Origin: Rhizobium sp. Q54
Lineage (GTDB): Bacteria > Pseudomonadota > Alphaproteobacteria > Rhizobiales > Xanthobacteraceae
Direction: 5' to 3'
Assembly: GCA_945861265.1 (NCBI GenBank)
Contig: CAMAUC010000005.1
Location: forward strand, 1 to 64,000
DNA length: 64,000 nucleotides
Position 1 is the first letter of the stretch; the number at the start of each line of letters is the position of its first letter. Below are positions 7,768 to 16,018 of the stretch, piece by piece. Below the pieces are notes generated by a model. The model had not been told where the DNA came from and ran no database searches. It worked only from the letters and a program-made list of their open reading frames with translations. Position numbers and translations under genes: made by a program.

Positions 7768-9576
7768 ATGGCAGCGCCGATCAATATCGACGCCTATAGC
7801 GACGCGCTGGTCGTGCTGGGGACGGCCGGTATCGTTGTTCCAGTTGTCCGCCGGCTGGGCATCAGTCCGGTGCTGGGCTATCTCACCGCCGGCGCCTTGC
7901 TCGGCCCGCTCGGTCTCGGCTCGCTGATCGGCGTCTTGCCGTTCCTGTATTGGGTGACCGTCGTCGACGCCAAGAATGTGGCCGGCATCGCCGAGCTTGG
8001 CGTCGTCTTCCTGCTGTTCCTGATCGGCATGGAGTTGACATTCGAGCGCCTCAAGGCGATGCGTCGGCTGGTGTTCGGGCTCGGCAGCCTGCAGATCGTA
8101 CTATCCAGCGCCGTCATCGGCGCCGTTGCTTTTCAGTTCGGCAATTCGCCCGCGGTGGCGATCATCCTCGGCGCCTGTCTCGCTCTCTCGTCGACCGCGA
8201 TCGTCATCGAGGTGCTTTCTGACCAGGGCCGCCTTTCGACCATCGCGGGCCGCGCCAGTTTCTCTGTGTTGCTGGCGCAAGATCTGGCTGTCATTCCGAT
8301 CCTGCTCTTCGTATCCATCCTCGGCGTCAGCACCGGCGATTCGGTCGTAACAAGCCTGCTATTCGCGTTGATGAACGCGGCGATAGCGGTCGGCGCGATC
8401 GTCATCGTCGGCCGCCTGCTGCTTCGGCCGCTATTTCGCATGGTCGCGTCTGCCGGGTCGTCGGAACTGTTCGTAGCCGCCGCGCTGTTCGTGATTATCG
8501 GCACCGGCGTTGCCGCCGCCATGGCCGGTATGTCGATGGCACTGGGTGCCTTCATTGCCGGTCTGGTGTTGGCCGAAACCGAATTCCGCAAGGCGATCGA
8601 AGCGACCATCGCCCCTTTCAAAGGACTGTTGCTCGGACTTTTCTTTTTTACCGTTGGCATGAACATCGACGTGCGCGAATTGGCCCGCGATCCGATCTTG
8701 CTGCTTGCCTCCGTTGCCGGACTGATCGGCATCAAGTCGGTTCTGCTGACCGGCCTCGCCCGTCTCTTTCGCCTGCCCTGGCCAGCGGCCATCGAAACCG
8801 GATTTCTGCTTGGCCCGGGCGGCGAATTCGCCTTCGTCGGCATAGGCATGGCGGCCGCTCTCGGAGTGATCGACGCACGGGTATCGAGTTTCGTTCTGGC
8901 GGTGACGTCAATCACGATGGCGCTCATTCCGGCTTTGTCCTTGCTCGCTCGGCGAATGGCGCCGCGATTCAGCGAGGCCAAGGCGCTCGACCCGGAACTG
9001 GCGGTCGCGCCCGAATACTTGACCCAACATGCCATCGTCATCGGCCATGGCCGCGTCGGCCAGGTCGTCTGCGCGCTGCTCGACCAGCACGACATTCGCT
9101 ATCTCGCCGTCGACAACGACGCGCGGGCGGTGCCGGAACAGCGCCGCAGCGGCCGCGACGTCTATTACGGCGATGCGAGCACTCCGGATTTTCTACGCAG
9201 TTGCGGCGTCATGGACGCCAAGGCGGTGATCGTCACGGTCGCCGCGCCCGATGCGATCGACGAAATCGTGCAACAGGTGCGCGCGCTGCGCTCCGACATC
9301 GTCATCGTGTCGCGCGCCCGAGACGCCGCTCATGCGCGCCATCTTTATGCCATCGGCGTCACCGACGCGGTGCCAGAAACCATCGAAGCCAGCCTGCAAC
9401 TGTCCGAAGCCGCGCTGTTCGGGCTCGGCCGCGCCGCCGGACCGGTCATCGCCTCGATCCATGAAAAGCGCGACGAATTCCGCCGCGAGTTGCAGCAGGC
9501 CGCCGGCAAGGTTCAGGCTGAGAATACTTATGCCGTGCGCCGTAAGACGCGACCACCGTCAAATACGGCGCCCTGA
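7768..9576 (+). CDS. Kef/CPA2-type cation:proton antiporter with C-terminal RCK (TrkA-N) domain
   Basis: A 602-residue monovalent cation:proton antiporter-2 family protein. The N-terminal two-thirds is a multi-helix antiporter domain including GVVFLLFLIGMELTF, ALSSTAIVIEVLSDQGRL and FLLGPGGEFAFVGIG. A cytoplasmic Rossmann/TrkA-N domain follows from about residue 418 (HAIVIGHGRVGQVV, GDAST). The likely job is K+/H+ or glutathione-gated K+ efflux. I chose the ATG at 7768, preceded by GGAGGAAA, rather than an ATG 42 bp upstream. It lies 58 bp after the LVIVD gene on the same strand and may be co-transcribed. No ancillary KefF/KefG gene is adjacent. Confidence 0.88.
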   Translation: MAAPINIDAYSDALVVLGTAGIVVPVVRRLGISPVLGYLTAGALLGPLGLGSLIGVLPFLYWVTVVDAKNVAGIAELGVVFLLFLIGMELTFERLKAMRRLVFGLGSLQIVLSSAVIGAVAFQFGNSPAVAIILGACLALSSTAIVIEVLSDQGRLSTIAGRASFSVLLAQDLAVIPILLFVSILGVSTGDSVVTSLLFALMNAAIAVGAIVIVGRLLLRPLFRMVASAGSSELFVAAALFVIIGTGVAAAMAGMSMALGAFIAGLVLAETEFRKAIEATIAPFKGLLLGLFFFTVGMNIDVRELARDPILLLASVAGLIGIKSVLLTGLARLFRLPWPAAIETGFLLGPGGEFAFVGIGMAAALGVIDARVSSFVLAVTSITMALIPALSLLARRMAPRFSEAKALDPELAVAPEYLTQHAIVIGHGRVGQVVCALLDQHDIRYLAVDNDARAVPEQRRSGRDVYYGDASTPDFLRSCGVMDAKAVIVTVAAPDAIDEIVQQVRALRSDIVIVSRARDAAHARHLYAIGVTDAVPETIEASLQLSEAALFGLGRAAGPVIASIHEKRDEFRRELQQAAGKVQAENTYAVRRKTRPPSNTAP

Positions 9577-9698
9577 GGGTAATATTGCACTTCCGCGCCT
9601 GGATAATTCACGTCCGCGCCGGATATGGCGAGTTTCGGGTGAACGAACTTGCGCGACCCGCATTGCCCTAATGTCTAATACCAGACGGAGGGCGACCG

Positions 9699-10076
9699 AT
9701 GGAACAAGCAACACCGTTCAAGCCGATTGCGTTGGTGGTCGAGGACGACGAAATCCAGCGAGAATTGGTCGCGCTGCTGCTGGAAGAATGCGACATGGGG
9801 GTAATTCAGTGTGGAAGCGCCGAAACCGCGCTGGAAGTTCTCAACAAGCTCGGAACGTCGCTGTCGATGCTCTACGCCGATGTTAATCTGAGCGGCGACA
9901 TGAACGGCGTGGAACTCGCGCACATCGCAACAAAGGAATACCCGGACATCCATATCGTTGTGACATCCGGCAAAGCCCTCCCGAAAGACCTCCCGCATCA
10001 GGCTTTGTTCATGCCGAAGCCCTGGCTAACGCTTGACCTGTTGCGCGAGGCCGAGCGGTCTCAAATCGCACATTAA
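9699..10076 (+). CDS. single-domain response regulator (receiver only)
   Basis: A 125-residue CheY-like receiver with no output domain. The acidic pocket EDDE (residues 15-18), phospho-acceptor Asp61 (LYADVNL), the TS pair at 89-90 and Lys107 (MPKPW) are all present, so phosphorylation is expected. The start is supported by GGAGGG about 7 bp upstream. No histidine kinase lies nearby, so its partner is unknown. Its stop overlaps the stop of the convergent hydrolase gene by 4 bp. It could feed a distant phosphorelay or a general-stress kinase; nothing in the sequence decides this. Confidence 0.85.
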   Translation: MEQATPFKPIALVVEDDEIQRELVALLLEECDMGVIQCGSAETALEVLNKLGTSLSMLYADVNLSGDMNGVELAHIATKEYPDIHIVVTSGKALPKDLPHQALFMPKPWLTLDLLREAERSQIAH

Positions 10077-11029
10077 CGCGCGGCCATTTCATCGATGGCC
10101 CGCACGATGTCATCCGCCGCCACATAGTGCACCATGTGGCCGACGCCCGGCAGCACAGTGAGCGTGGCCTGCGGCACTTGCCGCGCGATCGCGCGCGAAT
10201 GAATGTCGGTATAGACGACCGGATCCTTGTCGCCTGAGATAATCGTCACGGGCATTTTCAATTCGCCGTAGCGCGGCGCCTGCTGGCGCACGAAAGCTTT
10301 CAGGCCGGCGAGGTCCTGCGCATTGGCAATGAACTCGTTCGGCCGCAGCAGTAGCGCAACGCCGGTGTCCGGTCCGTAGTCCGTCGGCGGTATGTCCGGG
10401 CGAAACACGCCGGCGACACCGGGCTTCAGCATGAAATAACCGGACGGCAGAATGAGCGTGTGCGCGATCAGCGGTCCTAACACCGGCAGCGCCACCACAT
10501 CGTTGATCCAGCCAATGCCGCCGGGCCAGGGGTGCGTGACCGGCGCGAGCAGAACGAGCGCGCGTATCTCCGCCGGATAGGCCAGCGCATAGGCGGTGGC
10601 GAGCGCGCCCGCCCAGGAATGACCCAGCACGATCGGCCGCGCGACGCCGAGCGCGACAAGCGCCTGATGGATGAGCGTGGCCTGCGCCGCGGGCGAGGCA
10701 TCGGCGGCGGCGCCGGGGCGGTCGCTCCAGCCGTGACCGGGCCGGTCAATCAAAATGACGCGGTAGCGCGCGGCGAGCCGGTCGCCGAGCGCGACCTGCA
10801 TATCGCGCAGATTGCCGCTGGCGCCATGCAGCAACACGACCGGCGGCGCGTCGGCGCGCCCCAGTTCCACGACGTGCAGGCGGCCGCCAGCGACATCGAC
10901 AAAGCGGCCGGCCGGCGGATTGGCGAGCTCGATCGCAATGGTGCCGGCGAAAGTCAGCGCGGCGAGCGCCGCGAGGACGACGACGGTCAGGAGGATTAGC
11001 ATTCGGAGGAAACGCAGGGGACCGGCCAC
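10073..11029 (-). CDS. alpha/beta hydrolase, membrane-anchored or secreted
   Basis: A 318-residue alpha/beta-hydrolase-fold protein. Residues 7-31 form a hydrophobic segment (MLILLTVVVLAALAALTFAG), either an uncleaved anchor or a signal peptide. The oxyanion segment is LLHGASGN (67-74), and the nucleophile elbow is GHSWAG with Ser138. An acid follows in SGDKDP (about 266-271), and the catalytic His lies in GVGHMVH near the C-terminus. The triad is therefore complete. The substrate cannot be assigned; esterases, lipases and haloalkane-type hydrolases share this pattern. It converges with the receiver gene, overlapping by 4 bp. Confidence 0.85.
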   Translation of the reverse strand: MAGPLRFLRMLILLTVVVLAALAALTFAGTIAIELANPPAGRFVDVAGGRLHVVELGRADAPPVVLLHGASGNLRDMQVALGDRLAARYRVILIDRPGHGWSDRPGAAADASPAAQATLIHQALVALGVARPIVLGHSWAGALATAYALAYPAEIRALVLLAPVTHPWPGGIGWINDVVALPVLGPLIAHTLILPSGYFMLKPGVAGVFRPDIPPTDYGPDTGVALLLRPNEFIANAQDLAGLKAFVRQQAPRYGELKMPVTIISGDKDPVVYTDIHSRAIARQVPQATLTVLPGVGHMVHYVAADDIVRAIDEMAAR

Positions 11030-11100
11030 ATTCAGTCAATACGGTCCAACGATGACATTGGATGACTCGACGCGCGATATTTTTGGCCCGCGCACTTTTG

Positions 11101-11155
11101 TTGTTTTGTCGCGTTTTCTTCACGCGAACCGGTACCCACTTCGCTCGAAAACGCT
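11101..11155. repeat. palindromic intergenic repeat, copy A (55 bp, identical to copy B)
   Basis: These 55 bases are identical to 35766-35820. The arms GCGTTTTC and GAAAACGC flank a core ACCGGTACCCACTT. The repeat abuts the TPR gene stop codon (11156-11158). It belongs to a five-member family in this window sharing ACCGGTnCCCACTT. Confidence 0.85.
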
Positions 11156-11773
11156 CTAAATGTCGCGGCCTTCGACCTTTTCCTGCAGCGTCTTCACCAG
11201 ATCGGGAATGCGCGGCAGCTTCGGATAGACGGCGAGCGCGCGGCGATAGACCTCAAGCGCCTGTTTGTCGTCCCCGACATCCTGCAGGATCATGCCGAGC
11301 CCCATCAGCGCGCCGAAATGGCGCGGCTCGCGCTTGAGCACTTCACGGATATCGGCAATCGAATGGCCGTAATCCTTCTTGCCGTAATAAATGGTCGCGC
11401 GCCGGTTCCAGGCTTCGATGTAGTCCGGCTTGATCCGGACAATCCCGTCGAGCAGCTTGATGGCGAGATCGGTGTCCTTTGCTTCGATCGCGGTGCGCAC
11501 CCGCGTCATCAACAAATTGGCGGTGTCGCTCGGCGACACGACCCACAGCGCCCAGATGCGCTGCTCGATCGCCTTGGCGCTGGTCTCATCGGGCGCCACT
11601 TTCAGCGCGCCGAACAGGAAATCGAGATTTTTGGTGCGGTCGCCACGCGCGACCTTGGGCAGATTTTTCGGCGACGGCGGTTCAAGCCAGCTGCCCGGTT
11701 CCGCCCCAGCGGGCGCGGCAAAGCTCACGGCCAAAGCCGCTGCGAAAATGGGCGCGAGGAATCGCATGTCCAT
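11156..11773 (-). CDS. secreted TPR-repeat protein
   Basis: A 205-residue protein with a signal peptide (MDMRFLAPIFAAALAVSFAAPAG, cleavage near 24) and tetratricopeptide repeats from about residue 90. Repeat-like segments are AIKLLDGIVRIKPDYIEAWN, HSIADIREVLKREPRHFGAL and QALEVYRRALAVYPKLPRI. TPR proteins act as protein-interaction scaffolds in the periplasm or membrane; the partner is unknown. It lies about 100 bp downstream of rpmJ on the same strand. The stop directly touches palindromic repeat A, which may form its mRNA 3' end. Confidence 0.85.
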   Translation of the reverse strand: MDMRFLAPIFAAALAVSFAAPAGAEPGSWLEPPSPKNLPKVARGDRTKNLDFLFGALKVAPDETSAKAIEQRIWALWVVSPSDTANLLMTRVRTAIEAKDTDLAIKLLDGIVRIKPDYIEAWNRRATIYYGKKDYGHSIADIREVLKREPRHFGALMGLGMILQDVGDDKQALEVYRRALAVYPKLPRIPDLVKTLQEKVEGRDI

Positions 11774-11873
11774 GGGCGGAGATTAATCGCTCCGCGCCGC
11801 AAGGCAAATCAACGGCTTTTGAACGGCTACGGCCTGCCTGAAGGCCAGGCGGCTGGGAGCCTTAGCCAGAGCC

Positions 11874-11999
11874 TTAGCCCTGACGGGCCTTAAAGCGGGG
11901 ATTCGTCTTGTTAATGATAAAAACGCGGCCCTTGCGCCGGACAATCTTGTTGTCCCGGTGGCGGCCACGCAACGATTTCAATGAGTTACGAACTTTCAT
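11874..11999 (-). CDS. rpmJ: 50S ribosomal protein L36
   Basis: A 41-codon gene reading [18 protein letters not shown] and ending NPRFKARQG. This matches the C-minus (zinc-free) form of L36, which lacks the Cys/His zinc ligands of the other form. It is rich in Arg and Lys, as expected for a small subunit of the large ribosomal particle. It stands alone rather than in the main ribosomal operon, which is usual for this paralogue in alphaproteobacteria. GAGAG lies just upstream of the ATG. Confidence 0.95.
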   Translation of the reverse strand: MKVRNSLKSLRGRHRDNKIVRRKGRVFIINKTNPRFKARQG

Positions 12000-12146
12000 C
12001 ACAGTCTCTCAATGCAGGTTTGGAGGGTTCATAAGGGTCATGGGGGCCCCTGTCAACGCGAAGTGTCCCGGGCGGTGGTGGCCGCGCCTGCCCTGCATTA
12101 CAGTCCGCCACCCGAAGGCCTCCCAGGATACCAGTGAGCCCCAGCC

Positions 12147-13292
12147 ATGCACCGTAGCCGCGACCGCTTTCTGACCACGCATACCGGCAGCCTGCCCCGC
12201 CCGGACGACCTCATCCGCATGATGTACGCCAAGGAGGAAGGCATCCCGGTCGAGGCCGACGCGCTCGCCGCGCGGGTCAAGACAGCGGTGGCGGAACTCG
12301 TCGAGAAGCAGGCGGCGTCCGGCGTCGACCTGATCAATGACGGCGAGATGTCGAAGCCAAGCTACGCCACCTATATCAAGGACCGGCTCGACGGTTTCGG
12401 CGGCACCGGCAACACTTTCGTTTATCAGGACGTGCACGAGTTTCCGGCACTGGAGAAGAAAGTGTTCGGCGACCCCGGCCGCTCGCGCCGCAAGACGCCG
12501 GCCTGCAATGCGCCGATCTCGGTGCGCGACAAGCAAGCGCCGATCGTCGATGCCGACAATCTCAAAGTCGCGCTCGCCGGCGTGAAATCGACCGGCGGTT
12601 TCATGAGCGCCGCCTCGCCCGGCGTCGTGTCGCTGTTCTTCCGCAACGACTATTACAAGGACTTCGAGAGCTACATCTACGCCATCGCCGACGCGATGCG
12701 TTACGAATACGAGGTCGTCGCCAAAGCCGGGCTCGTTCTGCAGATCGACTGCCCCGATCTCGGCATGGGCCGGCATATTCAATATGCCGACCTCAGCCTC
12801 CCTGAATTCCGCAAGCGCGCGCAGTTGCACGTCGAGGCGCTCAACCACGCCGTCGCCAATATTCCAGCCGAGCAACTGCGCATGCATGTTTGCTGGGGCA
12901 ATTACGAAGGCCCGCATCACCGCGACGTGCCGATGGCCGACATTATCGATATCGTGTTTAGCGCCAAGCCGAACGCGATTTCGTTCGAGGCCGCCAATCC
13001 GCGCCACGCGCATGAATGGGTTTTGTTCGAGACCGTCAAGCTGCCGGACGGCAAGGTGTTGATCCCCGGCGTGCTCGAATCCAAATCGAATTTCATCGAG
13101 CACCCGGAACTGATCGCGCAGCGCATCGGCCGCTACGCTAATCTGGTCGGCCGCGAGAACGTCATCGCCGGCTCGGATTGCGGCTACGGCACTTGGGTCG
13201 GCCAGGCCGCGGTCGATCCGCAGGTGGTGTTCGCCAAACTGGCGGCGATGGCCGAAGGCGCGGCGATCGCGTCAAAGCAGTTCTGGAAATAA
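12147..13292 (+). CDS. MetE C-terminal-like (cobalamin-independent methionine synthase II family) protein
   Basis: A 381-residue protein with the catalytic barrel of cobalamin-independent methionine synthase and without the N-terminal MetE half. Visible elements are TTHTGSLPRPDDL near the start, GVDLINDGEM, LQIDCPDLGMGR, MHVCWGN (His and Cys zinc-ligand candidates) and GSDCGYGT (a second Cys candidate). Relatives include methyltransferases and epoxyalkane:thiol transferases, which use a zinc-activated thiol. It cannot be a complete MetE because the substrate-folate half is missing. It stands alone between rpmJ and a convergent VTT protein, so context does not point to a pathway. Confidence 0.85.
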   Translation: MHRSRDRFLTTHTGSLPRPDDLIRMMYAKEEGIPVEADALAARVKTAVAELVEKQAASGVDLINDGEMSKPSYATYIKDRLDGFGGTGNTFVYQDVHEFPALEKKVFGDPGRSRRKTPACNAPISVRDKQAPIVDADNLKVALAGVKSTGGFMSAASPGVVSLFFRNDYYKDFESYIYAIADAMRYEYEVVAKAGLVLQIDCPDLGMGRHIQYADLSLPEFRKRAQLHVEALNHAVANIPAEQLRMHVCWGNYEGPHHRDVPMADIIDIVFSAKPNAISFEAANPRHAHEWVLFETVKLPDGKVLIPGVLESKSNFIEHPELIAQRIGRYANLVGRENVIAGSDCGYGTWVGQAAVDPQVVFAKLAAMAEGAAIASKQFWK

Positions 13293-13304
13293 TTCGGCAA
13301 GCCG

Positions 13305-13958
13305 CTACTTGCGGCGAAAGCGCTTGTAAAAGCGCGGCGCCATGATCACGACGGCGATCAGGCCGAGCGCGGCCAGCGCGTAGCGGATGTTGGCGGTGTC
13401 GCCGGCCACCGCTTCGCGGCTGGCGTGGCCGATCCAGGTATAGGCCACCGTCGACGGCATCATGAACACCACAGTGGCGAGCATGTAGTGGTGGAATGGG
13501 ATGCGCGTCACGCCGAGCAGATAGTTGACGATGGTGTAGGGAAAGATCGGCACCAGCCGCACGAAGGCGACGAATTGCCAGCCGTCGGTCTCGACGCTGC
13601 GCACGACCTTTTGCAGGCGCGGCCCGGCGCGGCGCTCGACCCAGTCGCCGGCGATATAGCGCGCGATCAGGAACGCGGCCGCGGCGCCGAGCGTGGCACC
13701 GGCCAAGTTGATCAGGCTGCCCCAGACCGGCCCGAACAGAACGCCGCCGACGAGGTCGAAGATACCGCCCGGGATCATGGCGACGGTGGCGATCGCGTAA
13801 AGCAGAATGAAACCGACCGGGGCCCAGTCGCCCAGGCTGGATATGCGGGCCTGCACGCCGGCGGCGCTGGTCGCGCCGTCAAAGACCCAGAACAGCGCCA
13901 GACCGCTGGCCATGATCAGCAGGACGATCAGCGCGATGAGCCATCGTCGTTGCGTCAT
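13305..13958 (-). CDS. VTT-domain (TVP38/TMEM64/DedA-like) membrane protein
   Basis: A 217-residue protein with about five hydrophobic segments and the VTT/SNARE-associated motif region MIPGGIFDLVGGVLFGPVWG, then GAALGAAAAFLIARYIAGD-type sequence and FRLVPIFPYTIVNYLLG-like sequence. Family members are implicated in lipid scrambling or membrane homeostasis. The frame continues upstream to 14042, but those extra residues (MEGVTGSIPVAPT) are the antisense of the tRNA gene, a classic annotation artefact. I therefore start at the ATG at 13958 (MTQRRWLIALIVLL), directly before the first membrane segment. Confidence 0.82.
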   Translation of the reverse strand: MTQRRWLIALIVLLIMASGLALFWVFDGATSAAGVQARISSLGDWAPVGFILLYAIATVAMIPGGIFDLVGGVLFGPVWGSLINLAGATLGAAAAFLIARYIAGDWVERRAGPRLQKVVRSVETDGWQFVAFVRLVPIFPYTIVNYLLGVTRIPFHHYMLATVVFMMPSTVAYTWIGHASREAVAGDTANIRYALAALGLIAVVIMAPRFYKRFRRK

Positions 13959-14002
13959 GCGTCTAAGAAGGATTGCCGCTCTATGGATAGGGCCTAAAGG
14001 GA

Positions 14003-14077
14003 TGGTGGGCGCGACAGGGATCGAACCTGTGACCCCCTCCATGTCAAGGAGGTGCTCTCCCGCTGAGCTACGCGCCC
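14003..14077 (-). tRNA. tRNA-Val (anticodon GAC)
   Basis: The minus strand folds into a full cloverleaf: acceptor GGGCGCG/CGCGCCC, D arm GCTC/GAGC, and anticodon stem CCTCC/GGAGG around the loop TTGACAT (anticodon GAC, valine). The T arm is ACAGG TTCGATC CCTGT, the discriminator is A, and the CCA is encoded. The length is 75 nt including CCA. It is intact, and no integrated element is seen at its 3' end. Confidence 0.95.
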
Positions 14078-14150
14078 TTTAGTGATGTGGTCTTATCGGC
14101 TCCAAACAGGCGAAGCAAGGCCGGTCGGGCAGAGATTTTGGCGCCGAGGG

Positions 14151-14510
14151 TCAGGCCGCCAGCATCTTGTGGACCTCGTTGACGAGGTCGCGCAGGTGGA
14201 TCGGCTTGGACAGGACCTTGGCCTGCTTCGGCGCGCTCGAATCGGCGTTCAGCGCCACGGCGGCAAAGCCGGTGATGAACATGATCTTGATGTCGGGGTC
14301 GAGTTCGGCGGCCCGGCGGGCCAGCTCGATACCGTCCATTTCCGGCATCACAATATCGGTCAAAAGCAGTTCGAACGGCTCTTCGCGCAGACGCTGATAG
14401 GCCGAAAGGCCGTTGTCATAGGAGGTGACATCGAATCCAGCATTTTGCAGGGCCTTCACCAGAAAGCGCCGCATATCGGTGTCGTCTTCAGCCAACAGGA
14501 TTTTCGACAT
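14151..14510 (-). CDS. cpdR: CpdR-type response regulator
   Basis: A 119-residue single receiver domain closely matching CpdR, the Caulobacter regulator that, when unphosphorylated, primes ClpXP for cell-cycle-dependent proteolysis. The receiver residues are present: acidic pocket EDD (8-10), phospho-acceptor Asp52 (LLTDIVMPEMDG), Thr80 and Lys102 (SKP). The chain ends MLAA; a C-terminal Ala pair is important in Caulobacter CpdR. It is divergent from the N-formylglutamate amidohydrolase gene, a pairing I recall in Rhizobiales. Phosphorylation by the CckA-ChpT relay is expected from family knowledge, not shown here. Confidence 0.92.
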   Translation of the reverse strand: MSKILLAEDDTDMRRFLVKALQNAGFDVTSYDNGLSAYQRLREEPFELLLTDIVMPEMDGIELARRAAELDPDIKIMFITGFAAVALNADSSAPKQAKVLSKPIHLRDLVNEVHKMLAA

Positions 14511-14726
14511 CGTCTCAAAACGCCCCTAACGCCACACTACGCCCGGCCCAAGTACCGGCTTTCGCCGCCCATAAGAACGATGCCGGGTAAATAACGGGTG
14601 AACCAAAACCAAGGCTTGGCTTTATCCCCCGGCCTATGGACAATAGAACGTATAGTGCGCCTAAATTCTGTCTATTCCCAATGGAATCAGCCGGTTTGAC
14701 GGAAGTCCCCGCCATGAACGTTTGCC

Positions 14727-15614
14727 ATGACTGATTCAAAGGACGAGCTAGACCCGCCATTTGAAATCGTCGAGCCGGAGATCGTCCGGGGTCCGGCTTT
14801 GTTCAATTCGCCCCATTCGGGCTCGACCTACCCGCACGAATTCCTGACGCTGTCCCGGCTCGATATCGGCACGCTGCGGCGCTCCGAGGACAGTTTCGTC
14901 GACGAACTGATGGCCGGGGTGGTGGCGCAGGGCTACCCGCTGATGCGGGCGCATTTCCCGCGCTGTTTCGTCGATGTGAACCGCGAGCCCTATGAGCTCG
15001 ATCCGCGCATGTTCGACGGCCGCCTGCCCTCCTTCGCCAATACCCGCTCGATGCGGGTGGCCGGGGGCCTGGGAACCGTGGCGCGGGTGGTCGGCGACGC
15101 CCAGGAAATCTACAATTGCCGTATCCCGATCGACGACGCGCTCGCCCGGATCGAGAGCCTGTACAAGCCCTATCACCGGGCGCTGCGGAAGCTTTTCAGC
15201 CGCCTGCACCGCGATTTCGGCGCCGCCATTCTGGTCGATTGCCACTCGATGCCATCGTCGGCCGGGCATAAGGACGAACGGCCGCGTCCTGAATTCGTCA
15301 TCGGCGACCGCTATGGCACCAGCTGCGTTGGCGTCGTGGCCGAGACCGTGGAACGGACCCTGCGCGGCATGGGCTACACGGTCAGCCGGAACAAGCCCTA
15401 TGCCGGCGGCTTCATCACCGAACACTACGGCAACCCGGCCGCCGGGCTGCATTCGGTGCAGCTCGAGATCAACCGCGCGCTTTATATGGACGAGCGCCGC
15501 TATTTGCGCTCCAGCGGCTTCGACCGGCTGGCGGCCGATCTGGTGACGTTGGCCTGCCGTCTTGGCGAGATCCCGCTGGAGGAGCTGCGGCCCTATCGCG
15601 CGGCGGCGGAATAG
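14727..15614 (+). CDS. N-formylglutamate amidohydrolase family protein
   Basis: A 295-residue enzyme of the N-formylglutamate amidohydrolase (HutG-like) family, zinc-dependent hydrolases that release glutamate from N-formylglutamate. Typical segments are FNSPHSGSTYP (27-37), CFVDVNREPYELDPRMF, LVDCHSMPSSAG, NKPYAGGFITEHYG and SVQLEINRALYMDE. No other histidine-degradation genes are nearby, so a role in Hut catabolism is unproven. In Rhizobiales this gene is commonly parked between cpdR and an mmgR-type sRNA, as here. The start at 14727 overlaps the end of a chance 6-codon frame at 14713 and has no strong ribosome binding site. Confidence 0.88.
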   Translation: MTDSKDELDPPFEIVEPEIVRGPALFNSPHSGSTYPHEFLTLSRLDIGTLRRSEDSFVDELMAGVVAQGYPLMRAHFPRCFVDVNREPYELDPRMFDGRLPSFANTRSMRVAGGLGTVARVVGDAQEIYNCRIPIDDALARIESLYKPYHRALRKLFSRLHRDFGAAILVDCHSMPSSAGHKDERPRPEFVIGDRYGTSCVGVVAETVERTLRGMGYTVSRNKPYAGGFITEHYGNPAAGLHSVQLEINRALYMDERRYLRSSGFDRLAADLVTLACRLGEIPLEELRPYRAAAE

Positions 15615-15652
15615 CGCGCGGCACTTTCTTCGCTTAGACCAAACCGGCCAGC

Positions 15653-15734
15653 ACAAAAAAAAGGGCCGCTCACGAAGAGCGGCCCAAGTCTAGGGAGGAA
15701 ACGCCCAAGGAGGGCAACGGTATCGCTACCGCAT
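15653..15734 (-). ncRNA. mmgR/suhB-like (alpha-r8 family) trans-acting small RNA
   Basis: Read on the minus strand, the segment forms three hairpins: CGGTA-GCGA-TACCG, then GCCC-TCCTT-GGGC with CCTCC at its start and loop, then a single-stranded TTTCCTCCC. It ends in a perfect 9-bp terminator stem GGGCCGCTC/GAGCGGCCC followed by eight Ts. The predicted length of about 80 nt, the exposed anti-Shine-Dalgarno CCTCC motifs and the position between N-formylglutamate amidohydrolase and a SuhB-like phosphatase gene match what I recall of mmgR/suhB RNA. A promoter lies at the right distance upstream. The family assignment is from memory. Confidence 0.75.
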
Positions 15735-15740
15735 TGCAAT

Positions 15741-15768
15741 AAGATACACCGCAGCGCACAAAAATCAA
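15741..15768 (-). promoter_or_regulatory. sigma70-type promoter of the mmgR-like sRNA
   Basis: On the minus strand, TTGATT (15768-15763) and TATCTT (15746-15741) are separated by 16 bp. Transcription would start near 15734, which fits the first hairpin of the sRNA. Confidence 0.55.
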
Positions 15769-15810
15769 GAACGAGAAGTCGTTTTGCCATGCTTATTTGC
15801 ATGACTGAGT

Positions 15811-15830
15811 GCTGAATTCGAGAATTCAGC
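15811..15830. promoter_or_regulatory. perfect inverted repeat, possible operator
   Basis: Arms GCTGAATTC and GAATTCAGC are perfectly complementary around a GA centre. No T-run follows, so it does not look like a terminator. It lies 43 bp upstream of the sRNA -35 box and about 190 bp upstream of the phosphatase gene. It could bind a dimeric regulator of either, or be a chance AT-rich palindrome. The rest of 15831-16018 shows no gene. Confidence 0.4.
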
Positions 15831-16018
15831 CACCGGCTATGCGATAAATTGCGAGCAGCCGGAACCCCGCGCAATTAAATAACAACGACATTCGTAAGCA
15901 GACATACGATTATAAATCCCGCGCAAGCCGGCCAATGGCCTAGTCGGTCATCCCCGGACTGGCCGTCGGTTGCCGCCGCCGCCAGTCTCCGATAGGCCGG
16001 GACACTTAAAGGGCCTCC

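Noticed and set aside
13959-14042. N-terminal extension of the VTT protein
   Set aside because: The extra residues (MEGVTGSIPVAPT) are the antisense translation of the tRNA-Val gene.
14713-14733. Six-codon leader frame overlapping the N-formylglutamate amidohydrolase start
   Set aside because: Too short and without a ribosome site; probably chance.
15593-15874. 93-codon minus-strand frame over the sRNA
   Set aside because: It overlaps the terminator and promoter of the sRNA and shows no protein pattern.
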